Source: Takakia lepidozioides (taxonomy: Eukaryota; Streptophyta; Takakiopsida; Takakiales; Takakiaceae). Taken from it: a stretch of DNA of 64,000 bases. The stretch covers positions 19,530,001 through 19,594,000 of the forward strand of contig CM060731.1 in the NCBI GenBank assembly GCA_030704615.1, read 5' to 3'. The notes beneath the pieces were generated by a model that was not told where the DNA came from, did not search any database, and worked only from the letters and a program-made list of their open reading frames with translations. The position numbers and the translations under genes are program-made. Shown here in pieces: positions 32,520 through 46,200 of this stretch (positions within the stretch are counted from its first letter, which is position 1; every line of letters starts with the position of its first letter).

Positions 32520-35500
32520 ATAACTTCAGTGGAGGAGGAGGTGTCATAGGGGTCATGCAAAACCAATGGCCGGCTTCTCACTGTGGTGGCAAAGAGAAAA
32601 TTCATTTTCCTCCTCCCCCACATCATGCAATACAAAGCGTGTGTCAGGCACATACCCCACCTCCTTCATCTGCCCAGACAAATCTTCTCAGGTCAGCATG
32701 GATTTCCTTAATTCTGGGATGCAACTTGTCATCTACAACAAAGGTGTGCACCCTGTTGCCAACCTCAATGCAGAAGCGACCTGGCTCCTTTCTAACCCCT
32801 CTGACCTTCATCATTTTTCTCACATTTGCAGTATCATCCCACCTGCCAGCTACAGCATAGATGTTTGATAGCAACACATAAGTCGCGGCATCATGTTCAT
32901 CCCATTTGAGGATAGATGTTGCCGCACATTCAGCCATCTCCACATTGCCATGGATTCTGCAGGCACCAAGCAAAGCCTTCCACACCACAACATCTGGATT
33001 GATTGGCATTTTATTAATCAGGTCCACTGCCTCATCCAGTTGTCCCGCACGTCCAAGAAGGTCCACCATGCAGCCAAAGTGCTTTACTGTCGGAGTAACA
33101 CCATGATCTTGACTCAGGGAATCGAAGTAGTGTCTTCCTTCATTCAGTAGGCCAGTGTGGCTGCATGTAGAGAGAACACATATAAAGGTGCTATTGTCCG
33201 GCTTCAAGCCGTTCTTTTACATTCCTTCAAATAGTTGCAGGACCTCCCTATAACAACCATGTTGTGGGCATATCCTGCGATCATCGCATTCCACGACACC
33301 ACATTTCGTTCAGTCACATTGTCAAATACTCCCTTTGCATCCTCAATGCACCCCTTCCCCCATCATTTGCTCATAGGCCTCCAAGTCCTCCATCCCACGC
33401 CTCTGCTGTGCCTATCCTACAAGCATGGCGTTCCATGACACCATATCTCGTTCAGCCATATTGTTGAACACTCCACACTCCCTCCGCATCCTTAATGCTC
33501 CCACATTTGGCATACATGTCCGCGAGGGCATTGTCCAGAATCACATTAGGTACAATTCCAGCTTTGGCGATGCAACCATGCACCTCTTTGCCCTTTTCCA
33601 GGGCTGCCAGGCTTTGCACACGCACTGCAAATGCAAACAAACGTTATGCGGCACATCAATTGCTCATAGGTCTCCAAAGCCTCCATCCCACGCCCCTACT
33701 GTGCATATCCTACAATCATCGCACTCCACGACACAACATTTCGTTCAGCCATACTGTCGAACACTCCCTTTGCATCCTCGATGCACTCACATTTGACATA
33801 CATATAAGTAGGGCAGTGTTCAGGATGACATCTGGTACAAATCCAGCTTTGACGATGTCACCATGGACCTCTTTGCACCTTTCCAGGGTTGCCAGGCTTG
33901 CACACGCATTGCAAATGCAAACAAACGTTATGCGGTCAGGTTTCACCCCTTCCTCCATCATTTGCTCATAGGTCTTCGAAGCCTCCATCCCGCGCCCTTG
34001 CTGTGCATATCCTGCAATCATCGCCATCCACGACACCACATCTCGTTCAGCCATACTGTCAAAAACTCCCTTTGCATCCTCGATGCACTCACATTTGACA
34101 TACATGTCCAGCAGGGGGCAGTGTTTAGAATGACATCAAGTACAATTCCAGATGTGACAATGTCACCATGGACCACTTTGCACCTTTCCAGAGCTGCCAG
34201 GCTTGCACACGCATTGCAAATGCAAACAAACGTTATGTGGTCGGGCTTCACCCCTTCCCCCATCATTTGCTCATAGGTCTCTAAAGCCTCTATCCCGCGC
34301 CCTTGCAGTGCATATCCTGCAATCATCGCCCTCCACAACACCACATCTCATTCAGCCATACTGTCGAAAACTCCATTCATACATGTCCACGCAGAATGAC
34401 ACTTGGTACAATTGTAGCTCTGACAATGTCGCCATGGACCTCTTCGCCCTTTTCCAGAGCTGCCAGGCTTGCACACGCATCGCAAATGCACACAAATGTG
34501 TGTGGTCAAGCTTCACCCCTTCCCCCATCATTTGATCATAGGTCTCCAAGCCTTCATACCACGTCATTGTTGTGCATACCCTGCAAGCATCGTCTTCCAT
34601 GACACCACATCTCATTCAGCCATAATGTTGAAAACTCCCTTCGCATCATTAATGCACCCACATTTGGCATACATGTCCACCAGGGCAGTGTTCAGAATGA
34701 CATCTGGTACAATTCCAGCTTTGACAATGTCACCATGGACTTCTTTCCCCTTTTCCAGAGCTCCCAAGCTTGCATACGCATTGCAAACACAAACAAATGT
34801 GATGTGGTTGGGCTTCACCCCTTCACGCAGCATTTGCTCATAGGTCTCCAAAGCATTCCTACCACACCCATGCTTGGTAAATCCTGCCAACATTATCACG
34901 TGATCAAAGATCGTTGAGGCATTATATTGAACACTTGGTGAGCTTCCATGATGCTCCCGCACTTAACATACATGTTGACAAGGGTGTTGAGTAGAAAAAC
35001 ATTTGTTGTGAATCCACTTTGGATAATGTGAGTGTGCACCTACTGTCCAACTTCCAAACTTCCATCTTGATGCACTTAAGCAAGAGACAGACATACGCAT
35101 CTGAATCTGCTGAAATGCCACATTGGGTTTAAAGTCTGTAGAACCTCTGTCAGTCAGTCTGCCACACAAAGCATCTTCACATGCCCAGAAGTGCCAGAAG
35201 AGGCATTGTGGATTCCCTCTCTTGATCCCTTTTCAGAAGCTGTGGTCATGGTTGAGTTGCCTGATTTTATCAACTGTGTCGCTGCAGCTGCTGCCTTTAG
35301 TTGACCATCTACGCATGCAGGTTTCTTGTAGCAATTGATCCACAGGGAATCATACGTAATCTTGTGCTTGAAATCTGGCCCTCTTGGATGAATCTGGACC
35401 CACACTCTATCCCTTCTCCTTCAGCTATCCATGCCTCTGCACAAATCATGCATTCATCTTTGCCCTTGCTGCTAGCAACTAACAATGACAGCCTAGGAAA

Positions 35501-36190
35501 TACCCAATCACACTAGTTCCTATCCACACTGTTATCTGTTTTTGGATACTTTACTGTTATCACATTGGCAGTATCATGTCAAAGTCACTCCAAACTAGAT
35601 TCACTCAACCAGCTAACTTGCAGAATTCAACATGGAAATTCAGGGCCGATTCTGACAAGAAAGAAAAACAGGGTGAATGTGTTGAAGAAGGTGCTTTCAT
35701 TAGCAGTCCTTGTTCTATCAATTGTGCTGCTGCTGCCACTGCTGTTTCCAGTTGACCATCTACGAACGCAAATACTCCCCTTGCATCCTCAATGCACCCC
35801 TCCCCCATCATTTGCTCATGGGTCTCCAAGTCCTTCATCCCACGCCCCTGCTGTGCCTTCATTAGCAGTGCGTTGTTCTATCAATCCTAAATTGCATCTG
35901 CTTCTCTCTGTAGTCCAACAAGCATTCACTTTTTTGTCTCCATAATCCCACCATTGACTGGGGTCGGAAAAGTGTTCATTCCAAAGTTTCTGATCATCTC
36001 TGTCATCTGTTTTGGGTACTTTCCTGCTGCCACATTGGCAGAAACTTGTCAAAGTCACTCCAAACCACCACAGATCCACCCAACGAGCTAACTTACAGAA
36101 TTCAATATACATCTCAGGACCGAGTCTGATGAGAGGGCAAAACAGGCTGAAATAGGTCGAAGAAGAAGGTGCCCTCACCAAATTGTCCTT
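32520..36190 (-). pseudogene. Second PDF-PPR-DYW locus, decayed
   Basis: Minus strand. The 5' module and PDF first half lie at about 36180-35925 (LWNEHFSDPSQWW), with a one-base loss just upstream. An unrelated or shuffled block is at 35600-35860. The PDF second half is at 35395-35310 (HPRGPDFKHKITYDSLWIN), joined to the PPR linker. Internal PPR units with many frameshifts follow (34.96-33.25 kb). An open E/E+ segment lies at 33207-32644 (VDLLGRAGQLDEAVDLIN, EPGRFCIEVGN), and the DYW start after a frameshift (FSLCHHSEKPAIGF) ends at a stop near 32535. The zinc-binding CGDCH and the terminal DYW are missing. Order and content match the plus-strand gene at 6.6-10.7 kb. Confidence 0.8.
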
Positions 36191-36650
36191 GACCTTGTGT
36201 CATGATTCATGGAGGATATGACCGACCATCAACCCAAAAGGACCTCTTGTGTGTGCTGCTTGTGTGTGTAGTCAAGTCGGATTGGTCTGTGAGAACCACC
36301 ACGGTGCATCTGAGCAGGCAGAGATTGAAACACCCAAGCTAACTCTCCCAAGAACCTTGCAGTAAACATCAGGAAGAACACCAAATCATGGTACTAACAA
36401 ATGCATCTCAGGGCCGAGTCTGATGAGAGGGCAAAATAGGCTGAAATAGGTCGAAGAAAAAGGTGCCCTCACCAGACTGTCCTTGACCTTGTGTCATGAC
36501 CCATGGAGGATTTGACCGACCATCAACCCAAAAGGACCTCTTGTGTGTGTTGTTTGTGTCTGTAGTCATGTAATGTCGGATTGATCTGTGAGAACTCTTC
36601 CAAGAACCTTGCCAACATCAGGAAGAATACCAAATCATGGTATTGACGGG
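36110..36650. repeat. Direct duplication of the PPR 5' flank (period 294 bp)
   Basis: CATCTCAGG followed by CCGAGTCTGATGAGAGGG occurs at 36110 and 36404. The copies continue in parallel through the GACCGACCATCAACCCAAAA and CCAAATCATGGTA phrases. The second copy is about 50 bp shorter. The same flank is found near 3785-3900 and, in reverse, near 6540-6660. Confidence 0.75.
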
Positions 36651-36859
36651 AGCCAAGAGCCCACCTTTGCAGGATGGACAAACTTCTTCAGATCGTACAT
36701 TAAGAAAAAGTCACACCCTTCCCCCATCATTTGCTTGATCCTTCATCTGCCAAGACAATCTCTTCATCAAGTTTTCAGCTCAGCATGGATTTCCTCAATT
36801 CGTTGAGAGCTTGCAGCTTGCAAGGTGAACGATGGCGGAAAACGCAGATCAAGAAGATC

Positions 36860-38092
36860 AAGATCCGAGCATTTCGGGCAGTTCCCAAAAAGTTTTCGCT
36901 GCAATTTCTATTGGCTTATTTCGGGCGGGCAATCCGGGCAGATTTAAAGAATTTGACGACGAAACGTGGCAACGATGACGTGGCACTATGGCACCCTTTT
37001 CCTGCTCTACGCTAAACTAGCTTCCGACCTTCGGTTGTCCCTAGAATATCCGGCTTGGTGCACTGTCCTTGTCGATAAGGACAGTTTATTTAAAAAGCCA
37101 AAAACAAAAATAAAGAATCTAAAATTTTACACAGACTCAGCCTACTTGCTCACGACTGTCTATTGCCCAATATATATATATATATATATATATCCACTGC
37201 CAAGGGACTGCTGAAGGAACCCCTTTCATACAAATCAGACCATTGAGGGTTTTGTTAAGCAGTTTAAGCTTTCCACAGTTTTGACTCATATTTGGCTCCC
37301 CAGAAAACCCATTCTCAGAGAAATACTAAAGGCAGCTTCAACTTTTTCTGAGAGATTGTGGTGATGAAATCAACTGAGAAGGAACTCTCATTGCAGATGG
37401 CTTCTGACAATGTTGTTCCTAATATGAGAATATTGGCCGCACCCAAAAGTCACCACCAGCAAAATTGTATCCCCCAAACCGGAGTGACAAGTTTATTATG
37501 GAAGCTGGTCATAACAAGTGGGATACAAGCTGTCATTAACTTTGAAAAAAGACTACTTTTGATGATCACTAGCCATCCTGAATGCTGGACCACTAGTGTT
37601 GTACACCATGTGAAATGGACTACGTCTCTCCCTATACACTGCAGGCAGAGATATGGATGACGTGGACGACAATATCTTCTAATTTGATGTAATTCCGTCG
37701 CAAGAGTTTTTAAGCTGAGCACCTGTGCACATGATTATAAACTAACAAAAGAACCGTGACCTGTCTCCACCGCGCAGGTGCAAAGTTCTGAAACAATGTG
37801 GCTAGTGACAGGGAAAACCCTCACAATGCACGCTACCAAACAGCACTCCAGCATGCTGCCTTCAGAACTGGCCAAGAGCAACTTTGTACACAGCACTACT
37901 CACCCATTCATGTGACAGGCTGATTTTACCGAAAAATGAACGGCTCAAAGACACCATCCCTTGAATACCAACTTGACAACATCTTCACCAAATGGTCCCC
38001 CAGGAGATGCAATCTGCCACCTGGGATGCTGCCCTAAGGGGCCTTTCTAATTGATTTCTCGATCAGCCCTCCATTGGCAGTCATGGAACTGG
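36860..38092. other. Shared PPR upstream flank, then intergenic
   Basis: Positions 36868-37060 match 4825-5010 (GCATTTCGGGCAG, GACGAAACGTGG, CTACGCTAAACTAGCTTCCGA), so both minus-strand PPR loci carry the same upstream sequence. An AT dinucleotide repeat lies at about 37170-37195. The rest, including a frame at 37358-37660, shows no recognisable gene. Confidence 0.5.
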
Positions 38093-41000
38093 TCATCTTA
38101 TGATAATACGGAGCATGCCGGCTGTTGTCTCAGTAAATTGCAGATGTTCTTCTTCTGCCAAATAGCGCTGCACCGCAGTGGGTAACCTAGCGGGGGTGCG
38201 AGCCCCCTTTGTGTGGTGCCCTGTTCCCACACAAATAAACATCTGTTCCCGCTGGCGAGTGGTTCTTACCTTAGACCGCAAAGCTGCAATCTCACGCTTC
38301 AATCTAGGAATTGCCTCATTCACATGCAGGCCATGTAAATCCAGTAGCGAATGACCTGGCGAGGAGCTATTTTGTACATATGCACTTGAATTTCTGCAGC
38401 AAAAATGACAAGTAATTTAAAGCTGTTCTGCATAGCATGACCTTCCACGACACTCTTGCTTTCCTCTACACAGACAGATAATATCTTGTGAACTCAGATG
38501 CTCCAAACAGGTTCAAGTTGTCTGTAAGAAAACTCTACTAACCCATAACACAGTCATGTGTGTGCCACCAGTTCTTGGGATTTACATCTCTACACAAAAA
38601 TGACGAAACCAAGAAGGTGTATCGCACTCAACCGCCTTTCCTACTGCGACAGTCACCTTACCTTTGCCAAAAGATAGCCTCTCCAGCCTTACTGTGGGCA
38701 GCCTTCATCTGCTCATTATGCCACTGTCCCTTCGCACTTAACTCCTTGGCAAGTGCTTTGTTGCCTGTGAGATACGCCTGTCTTGCCTGTACATTAAGAT
38801 CCGATGTGTTTGTTTACAAAATGTTTTGGTGGTTCTCAGGGTCATAGTGAAAGTAAGGCCTTCAATTGGAAAGACTGCTACAGGATCCCTTCAGGAGTCC
38901 TAGGCCTGCAGCAAGTCTTTGCACACCACTATGGACCTCACTCTATTCTGCCTACATCATACTGTTCTTTGCAGATTCAGCCTAGACAACAGAAGCAGAG
39001 AGAATCCACTTTTTGTTAATTTGAAAAGATTCCACACTCCGGGCCAGCTACTCAACCATAGTGACAGGCTCCAACTTTACGAGAAAGACAGCAACCACAA
39101 AATTGCAATTTAAAACTTACTGGTGCTGATCATCAGTGAGAAGAGTCTGTCTACATAGCCAGCCAGACACCCTCACCTGCTCAAAGTAGGCATTGCGTAC
39201 ACGAGCATGGTCACGAGCTTCTTCTCGCATATCTGAGTACATGCTTGCTGCACCCACTAAACCTATTAGGAGTACAGAAACGTAGAAGACTACGAGTGTA
39301 TATTGCACTCACCATGAAGATTGGTAGCCTAGAAGTATGTTAATACAGCATGAAGTACATACATTACACAATACAGGAGGAAAGGCCCCAACTCGCCAAT
39401 GTGGTGGAGAACACAATGCAGCCCTAACTCAACGGCTTAGACCTAGAAACCACTTCACAATTCGTCAAGTTATTGGAACAAAACGAAAGTGATACATTTG
39501 TGTGGATCACGTTCAGATAGTGCAGTGATGGAATCATTTACCAATTCCCAGATTTCTCAAAATCATCATCTGTATATGTGCAATCCCTAAGTCGAGACCA
39601 TGGCTGTTGGCAGCTGATTTCGAAGCAGCCTCTGGGCAGCTCGTCTGATTTTGCATGTGAGCCTTCCAAAGGAAACCATGACAACGCACTTGAAATCGAA
39701 GGCCAGATTTTGATTTGAACTACATACACTTTGACCCTACATAAATGAAGTCAACAAGGAGTTCCAAGTTCATATTTAGTATAAGAGTGAAGCCACTGCG
39801 AGGAAGCTTACCAACAGAATCCCCAGTCTCAAGCCAAGTTGGTTGAGGCTGTTGATGCATCTCATGCCTATGAAGGTGATAAGAGTCCAGCCTTTCTCCA
39901 TGAGCAACCCTTGCATCTCGGGAGAAGCCACCCCCTCCCGAACCTTGTGAAAGACCTCGGACAGCTCCTACAGGGAGGTCAACCCCACCATTCCTCTCAT
40001 ATTGCAACTGTGAAGCCTGTTGTGCTGCTTGCTTTCTTACAACAGCAGCAAAGTCTGGCACCGATCTAGCCTCCCCATCAAGACTGTTGGCCCTGCTTGA
40101 AAGTGATGTCCCATTGACCGTTTCTAGGCTGGAGAGAGCAGGGAAATCCATTGGGGAAGGAGGAGCTGGTGATGAGGGTGCCTGGAACTGCTTCGACGGG
40201 CTTCCCTCGGCCTGAAGCTGCAAAGTTGTGAAAGATTTCCACCAAGTACAACACAAACAACTAGCTAGATGGTGGTTCAGTGCATTAAACAGACATTTAA
40301 TGTATCGTCCAACTTATCTGCAAAGGCCCTATGTGGATTGCTAAAAGAATAGAATATCCTGGTCCAAACAGCTGTTCCAAAAACCATGTGTTGCTTGAAG
40401 GCCAGTTGTGCTCCAAAGGCAATGACAATACAAACTTTCAGTGCTATCCCAGCATGCCAATAAGCCACCTTTGTGGGATAGCACAGAAGACACATCCCGT
40501 ACCATCCATAAAATTATGATCTTACAACTCCTTACTTTGTCAGAATCAAGCAAAATAAGCTACCTGTGGTACTCTGATCATGAATCACTTCCTTTCCAGT
40601 CAATCAGCCTATTCACCTAGACGGGTGTCAACAGCAGACCAACAAGGAGTGCCCACATAAGAAAGGATGGGTCTCCATTGGAAAGGCCTTGAGGTAGCAC
40701 ATGGCCTCTTAGGAAAACAGTGGGTTCTGGAGGTCACATCTTCAAATCTAAAAGGAAAAGGGAATTGGTAGAACATCAGTGGCAACATACCTCAAGCTCT
40801 GTGAGCATCTCCATTGTGAGGCTTAAATCACCACCATTTGCATAATAGATTTCAGCCAGACTCTCAGCAGCAAACCCGGGAAACTCAGCTGCGAGAAGGC
40901 TGACGGGATCAACCTCCCCAAGATCGTCTGCAAAAGACTGCTCTGGCCCCCAATCACTGAACAGGCTACCACTTTCATTGCTCTCAGCCCATGGTGCCTG

Positions 41001-41828
41001 CATCTCTCTGCTTGCTGAAAGGCGCTGGGCCAACCCAGGGCCTGAAGGTGTGGTACCTTCTTCTCGAAGCTGGCCAACACTGTACCTTGAACTACTTCGC
41101 GCAGGGGGGCTGTAAGAGGTGACTCTGAGAGCACTTTGCTGCACTCTCTCATCATAAATGAGTCGATCCCCTTGCACTGTGCCAGATATACCTCCACGAG
41201 CCCAGCCACTGCTCATACCAGCCCCACTGGATAGATCCACAGACGACTCCTCAAAATCTGCAACATTTTCTGAGAAATCTCGAAAGTCAAAATCTGACAT
41301 CAGATCATCTGGCAGCTGCGCACGGCAGAAGCGACGGTATTCGTCGTCGGACGCATTTGAGCTGTAAGAGTTGGTTCGATTCAAGTTTGGGGTAACTACG
41401 TCGACTTTCTCAGCTGGCTTGGTGGCCTCCAATACATTACAGATGACTGCACTGCTACCAGAAGTACGAGCCTTTGGGACATATTCTGCTGCATTAGGAT
41501 TCAACGTTGTCCGCCCTACAGTCGAACCAGAAGAACCTGAACTCATGCCAACAATGGTCGAGTTTAGCGGAGGAGCAGATGGCACACTAGTCTGATGTGC
41601 ACCGTGTGAAGCCTCATTTGCAGAACCGGTCATCTCTTCAGCTTCACCTAAGGCCGAGAGAGATGCTCCGGCACTGCCCTGAGAGGATGTAACAGATAAC
41701 ATCGACATGCTAGAAGTGAGTCCTTCCGATACTCCGGACTGCCCAACCCCACTACTTGATGAGCCCAGTCTGTAAGAACCTGTCGTAGCCCCCGAGGACT
41801 CCAGATACTCCCCTTTGTTGTTGTCCAT
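38093..41828 (-). CDS. CID7: CID7-like protein: PAM2, CUE, DUF1771 and Smr domains
   Basis: CTC-interacting-domain proteins bind the C-terminal domain of poly(A)-binding protein through a PAM2 motif; the Smr domain is a nucleic-acid-binding or nuclease fold. Inferred exons: 41828-40791, 40217-39812, 39262-39177, 38786-38662 and 38393-38093, all with GT-AG borders and consistent phases, giving 651 residues. Seen in order: PAM2 (LNPNAAEYVPKA, about residues 109-120), a CUE-like segment (DPVSLLAAEFPGF, then YYANGGDLSLTMEML, about 305-346), DUF1771 (REEARDHARVRNAYFEQ, then GNKALAKELSAKGQWHN), and Smr (LDLHGLHVNEA, then CVGTGHHTKGAR) to the stop. The start is the first ATG; a likely 5' UTR acceptor lies just upstream. 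The gene looks intact. Confidence 0.92.
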
Positions 41829-43226
41829 ACCAACCGTCTGGTTGTCTGTCAATTGCCCTGCCTCATCAAAACAACAAATTCATTAGTTTGCAAGCCCTGA
41901 ATCCTCTTGCAAGCAAATAAACGAGATGGTAGAATATGCAAAGATGTTTTCATTTCACGGCTGTAACTGGAAAGCTTCGCCCACCAAACTTACAAGTAGC
42001 TTGATTCTTGAGATGCATGCTCCCTGCAAGGTGAGAGGTGTTAGGGACCAACTTTCTCAGTGCACCCACTCCAACAATTCTCCATGTGCAGAAAAACGAA
42101 ACTAGCACTGCAATGTTCAACAAATTCCTTCCCGTAACAAGAGACCCTAAAAACTCTTAGAGAAGACACCAGCAGAAAAAAACCAAAGCATGGATGGTCA
42201 ATACCTAAAGCCTTTTGAGAAAAGATCCTCCATTTCCAAATTTGACACATTTTGTGAGCTTTGTTCACTGTGTAAGGATTGAGCCAAGTAATATGGGAAG
42301 ACGAAAATAGATTTCGAAAAGGTGTACTCAAAGAGACACACGCTTACATGTTCTGCTCTTGTACATCTGACGACATATGAAGAGCTTGCAAATTCCAACT
42401 GCATCCAGCATCTATAGCCCAAACCCATCTCGCACAGGCGCTTCTGGACCATAAACATCTCCTGCAGAGGATGCAATTGCACCTCCAGCCGGCTGATCAA
42501 GCCTCGGCCAAAACAGGGCACAGACACACGAAGGCCCACTGCAGTCGCACTGTGAGGCCCTGATAAATCGGCCTCCGCAAATTCACAGGTGTTCCTATTG
42601 GCCCCGGCCGACAGCGCTTTGCGTCCATCGGGGAATGTGACGAACCCGAGAGTATTTTTCGTCCATCCCGGGGAAGTGACGAACGTGTGTGCCTCAGTCC
42701 CAAGTCCACCGTCTGTGGCAACTGGCTCTTCTCCCCTTCATCTGTGCACAGCAGATACGTGGAATCCTCAAGCTGCACACGCGGGTGGGTTTGGGTCACG
42801 CTCGTTTCTTTCTGTATGGGTAAAGAATGTCCATGAATCTTGGTGCCTCCATTGGGTTCCAGTGCAAAATCGCCTGCAAGATTTTGCAAGATGGAGCATC
42901 GAAGTCACTGGGGATGCGTTGCGGAGGTGAGATTACGTGAAGGCATAGGTTTGGTTAACAAATTTCGAGCTCCCAGCAGCGATAAGAACTTCAACGGAAG
43001 CAAATTGTCCCTTAGAATAGCGAGCTTGGTACACTTATTGAGGGGATCGCAGAGAGCAGGTGAGCTTGCAAGGGACGAGAAATCAAGGTGTTCGGGAGCC
43101 CAATTATCAACAGACAATTGTGACTCTCAGTTGCCTTCAACGAATTTTTTCGGTCAGTTGAGACCTTCAGGCATCTTCCTCTGTTCGGCAAGTGGGTGTG
43201 ATTTTGGGGGTGGGAGAGTCAGGGTG
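41829..43226. other. Divergent intergenic region between CID7-like and FMO genes
   Basis: About 1.4 kb separates the two oppositely oriented genes, so it should hold both promoters and 5' UTRs. A plus-strand frame is open from about 42840 into FMO exon 1 and contains an upstream ATG at about 42891. The FMO protein could therefore be N-terminally longer than annotated. Confidence 0.5.
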
Positions 43227-46200
43227 ATGGGTCTCCATTCCAATGATTCAGTACCCGCACACGCAAGCCCCCCTTCAAACAGCTTCAAATCTGAGTCTGG
43301 TCAAATCAATGAAACAGGTGAGGGTGGAATCCAGCCAGCTAGTGCAGGATTAGGCCTGGAGGTGAGGTAGTCAATTATGGAAATTCTGGGCAAGATTCTT
43401 CGAAGTGAGCTACTTTAGTAGTGTGGAGTGCCTGGTGGCAATTGTAGGCAGACTTTTGTGTCAAACTCCGCTGCAAGACATGTAATTCCAGGAGGGAATG
43501 CATGGAGTTGTTGCTTCTAAATTTTCAAGCAGAGAGTACTCATCCAATGTTTTCGAATGTTTTGGCAGTGACGCAACAGTAGCGACATGCATCACCTTTC
43601 TGTAAGTCTTATGAGGAGAGTTTTTGACGCATGTCATATGTATGCATTTTATCACAGGAGAGGAAGCATGTCCTGACCTGTCTACACTTCATAATCTCTC
43701 CACATCTGAGGCAAATAAGGCGAGTAACGTCTCAGGGGCTAGTTGCATCCAAAAATCTTGTAAAGTAGCTGTCATCGGTGCGGGAGCCGCTGGTCTGGTG
43801 GCCGCCAGGGAACTTATTCGCGAGGGCCACAGGGTAACAGTCTACGAGCAAGCAACTTCTGTCGGAGGGGTGTGGGTATATGACCCAAATGTTGAGAGTG
43901 ACTTACTAGGAGTCAGTCCAAGTCGCTCGCGCGTTCATTCGAGTATGTACGCGTCCTTGCGGACCAATCTGCCCCGAGAAATCATGGGCTTTACAGATTT
44001 CCCATTTCTACCTCGAGATGGGAGGGACCGGCGGCGCTTTCCAGGACACAAGGAGGTGGCTCTCTATTTACAAGATTTTACTGAGGAGTATGGTATTGCA
44101 CAATTCATCGAGTTTGGTGTGGTGGTTGAGTATGCGGGTATGCACAAAGAAGGTGGCATCATAAAGTTCTGGAAAGTAAGAACCAGGAGATTGGATGAAA
44201 GCGAGGGGGTGAAAGAGGAGATGTTTGATGCAGTGGTAGTCTGCAATGGTCACTATTCGGAACCTAAAATTGCACACATTGCTGGTATTCTTTGCCCCTT
44301 CGGACTCTTGAAGGTGAACATGTGGATCATTTATCCTTTGAGGCCAGTTTTGAAAGACAGTGGTCAAACATACGTCCCTTAGGCATACAGTTTCAGAAAA
44401 TAGCAGGAAGGTGTCCATTAAGAGTGCCCACACGACCCACTCTTCTCTCATGACTGCACTGAAGGGAAGAATCATTTGCAGCTGACTGGAGTTTTAAGTT
44501 TAAGGGGATGGTATTCTTGCAATGTTGCAAAAAGAGAGCTGTTGCACTTGTTCTAGTCAAATGGGATAACATCTGGTGGTGCAGGTATAGACATGTGGCC
44601 AGGAAAGCAGATGCACAGCCATAACTACCGCTGTCCGCAGCCTTTTACAGATAAGGTGTGGGAAAATGGCAAACTGGACATAGCAATATCTCTTCTTTTG
44701 CATTTGATTAGAGCAGACAGGCTTGTCAAGCATAGGTGTGTTATTCTTTTAAGCTTGCTTGGTGAGCATGATAAGAATGAAGCATGAAAGGGATTATGAC
44801 TGTAACATGTCGCTATTGAGAAGAACTGTAGAGGTGTGATACTGGGATGGAAATATAATGGGAGGTTGCAACCCATATCAGACCGTGGTGGTGATAGGGA
44901 ACTCGGCCAGCGGTGCGGACATCTCCAAGGAGATAGGAGAAGTTGCCAAGGAGGTCCATGTGAGTGGGCGCACATGGGGCTCTTCAGTTGACTTTTTGAA
45001 ACCTGTGGGTCGCCACCAAAACATCTGGCAGCATTCTACAGTTGCTCACCTTCCCTCAACTTAGTGTTATGTGTCTGCTGGTCCATCAGTTGAATACCAT
45101 TTTGTCATCAGTGTAATAGATTGGAAGCAGAAATGAATCAGCCTCCGATGAGGATGTGAAGGAACAATGGTACTTTGCAGATCTTTTACTTGCTAAGAAT
45201 ATGGCTGTGATGAAAACACCTGAATAAGCTGGACATTGCCATGGGTTACTCACAGTTTGGAAGGGAATTAGCCAAATGTTGGAGTTGATGAGATTCCAGA
45301 GTTTATTACCACTTTAACTCAGTTGTAGAGGATTGTGCTGTGATGGACTATTGGGAAGTGAAATGGATGGAAAATGTAGGTGGAATGTGCACTTGAGGAT
45401 GGGACTGTGAAGTTCACAGATGGTGCTTCAACTGTGGCGGACGTCATATTGCACTGCACTGGGTGAGATTCTTAATCTGTTTTCTGACTGGGGGAGCTAG
45501 GCCCACCTTATGTCTGGCATTTCATTTTAGCACCCCGGCCTATATTATCATACTCTCTGCTTGTAGCTGCCGTTTGCTAGATTTCCTTGCTGTTTGAGTG
45601 GCTAGCAGAGTTTTTCAATACTTCCTTTGCAAGAGTAAGAAAGAACAAAGAAAGAAACACACTTTACTCACAAAAGCTATCATTTTACATCTCTGTCAAG
45701 GGGATCGTTAACCTTCAACAATATGACAAACATTTTGTTTAAGATGATGAAGTGATGGGTTTGATATAGATTTCGGACTAAAGATGAAGGTCAAACAGAA
45801 GCTGTGCCCTGACAGTCATATCAGGAGACTGAACCTTATATTTTCTGATTGGTTGCAGGTACTTTTATTCCTTTCCATTTTTGGATACAGAGGGCATCGT
45901 GACAGAGGATGACAATTGTGTAGGCCCCTTATACAAGCATGTTTTCCCTCCGATTTTGGCTCCATCACTCTCTTTCGTGGGTCTTCCTTTTAAGGTGGGA
46001 GTTTCTTAAGATGTAATGTGGTACTTTGCTCCTCCCCTGTCTGGAATAGTTGGACTGTGGGAGGGGGTGTTTGTGTGCAGTAGACAGTGGAGAAGCTTTC
46101 TTTCAGTTAGTGTAAGGGGTGAACTGTGAGGTATGACATTGCCCTGAACACTGTTCAAGGGCAAAGGACAATGGCAATGTTTTACAGTATTGCTGATTGT

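Noticed and set aside
39839-40069. Plus-strand open frame across CID7-like exon 2
   Set aside because: Antisense to a well-supported exon.
41158-41595. Plus-strand open frames across CID7-like exon 1
   Set aside because: Antisense to the PAM2/CUE coding exon; low-complexity serine codons keep the opposite strand open.
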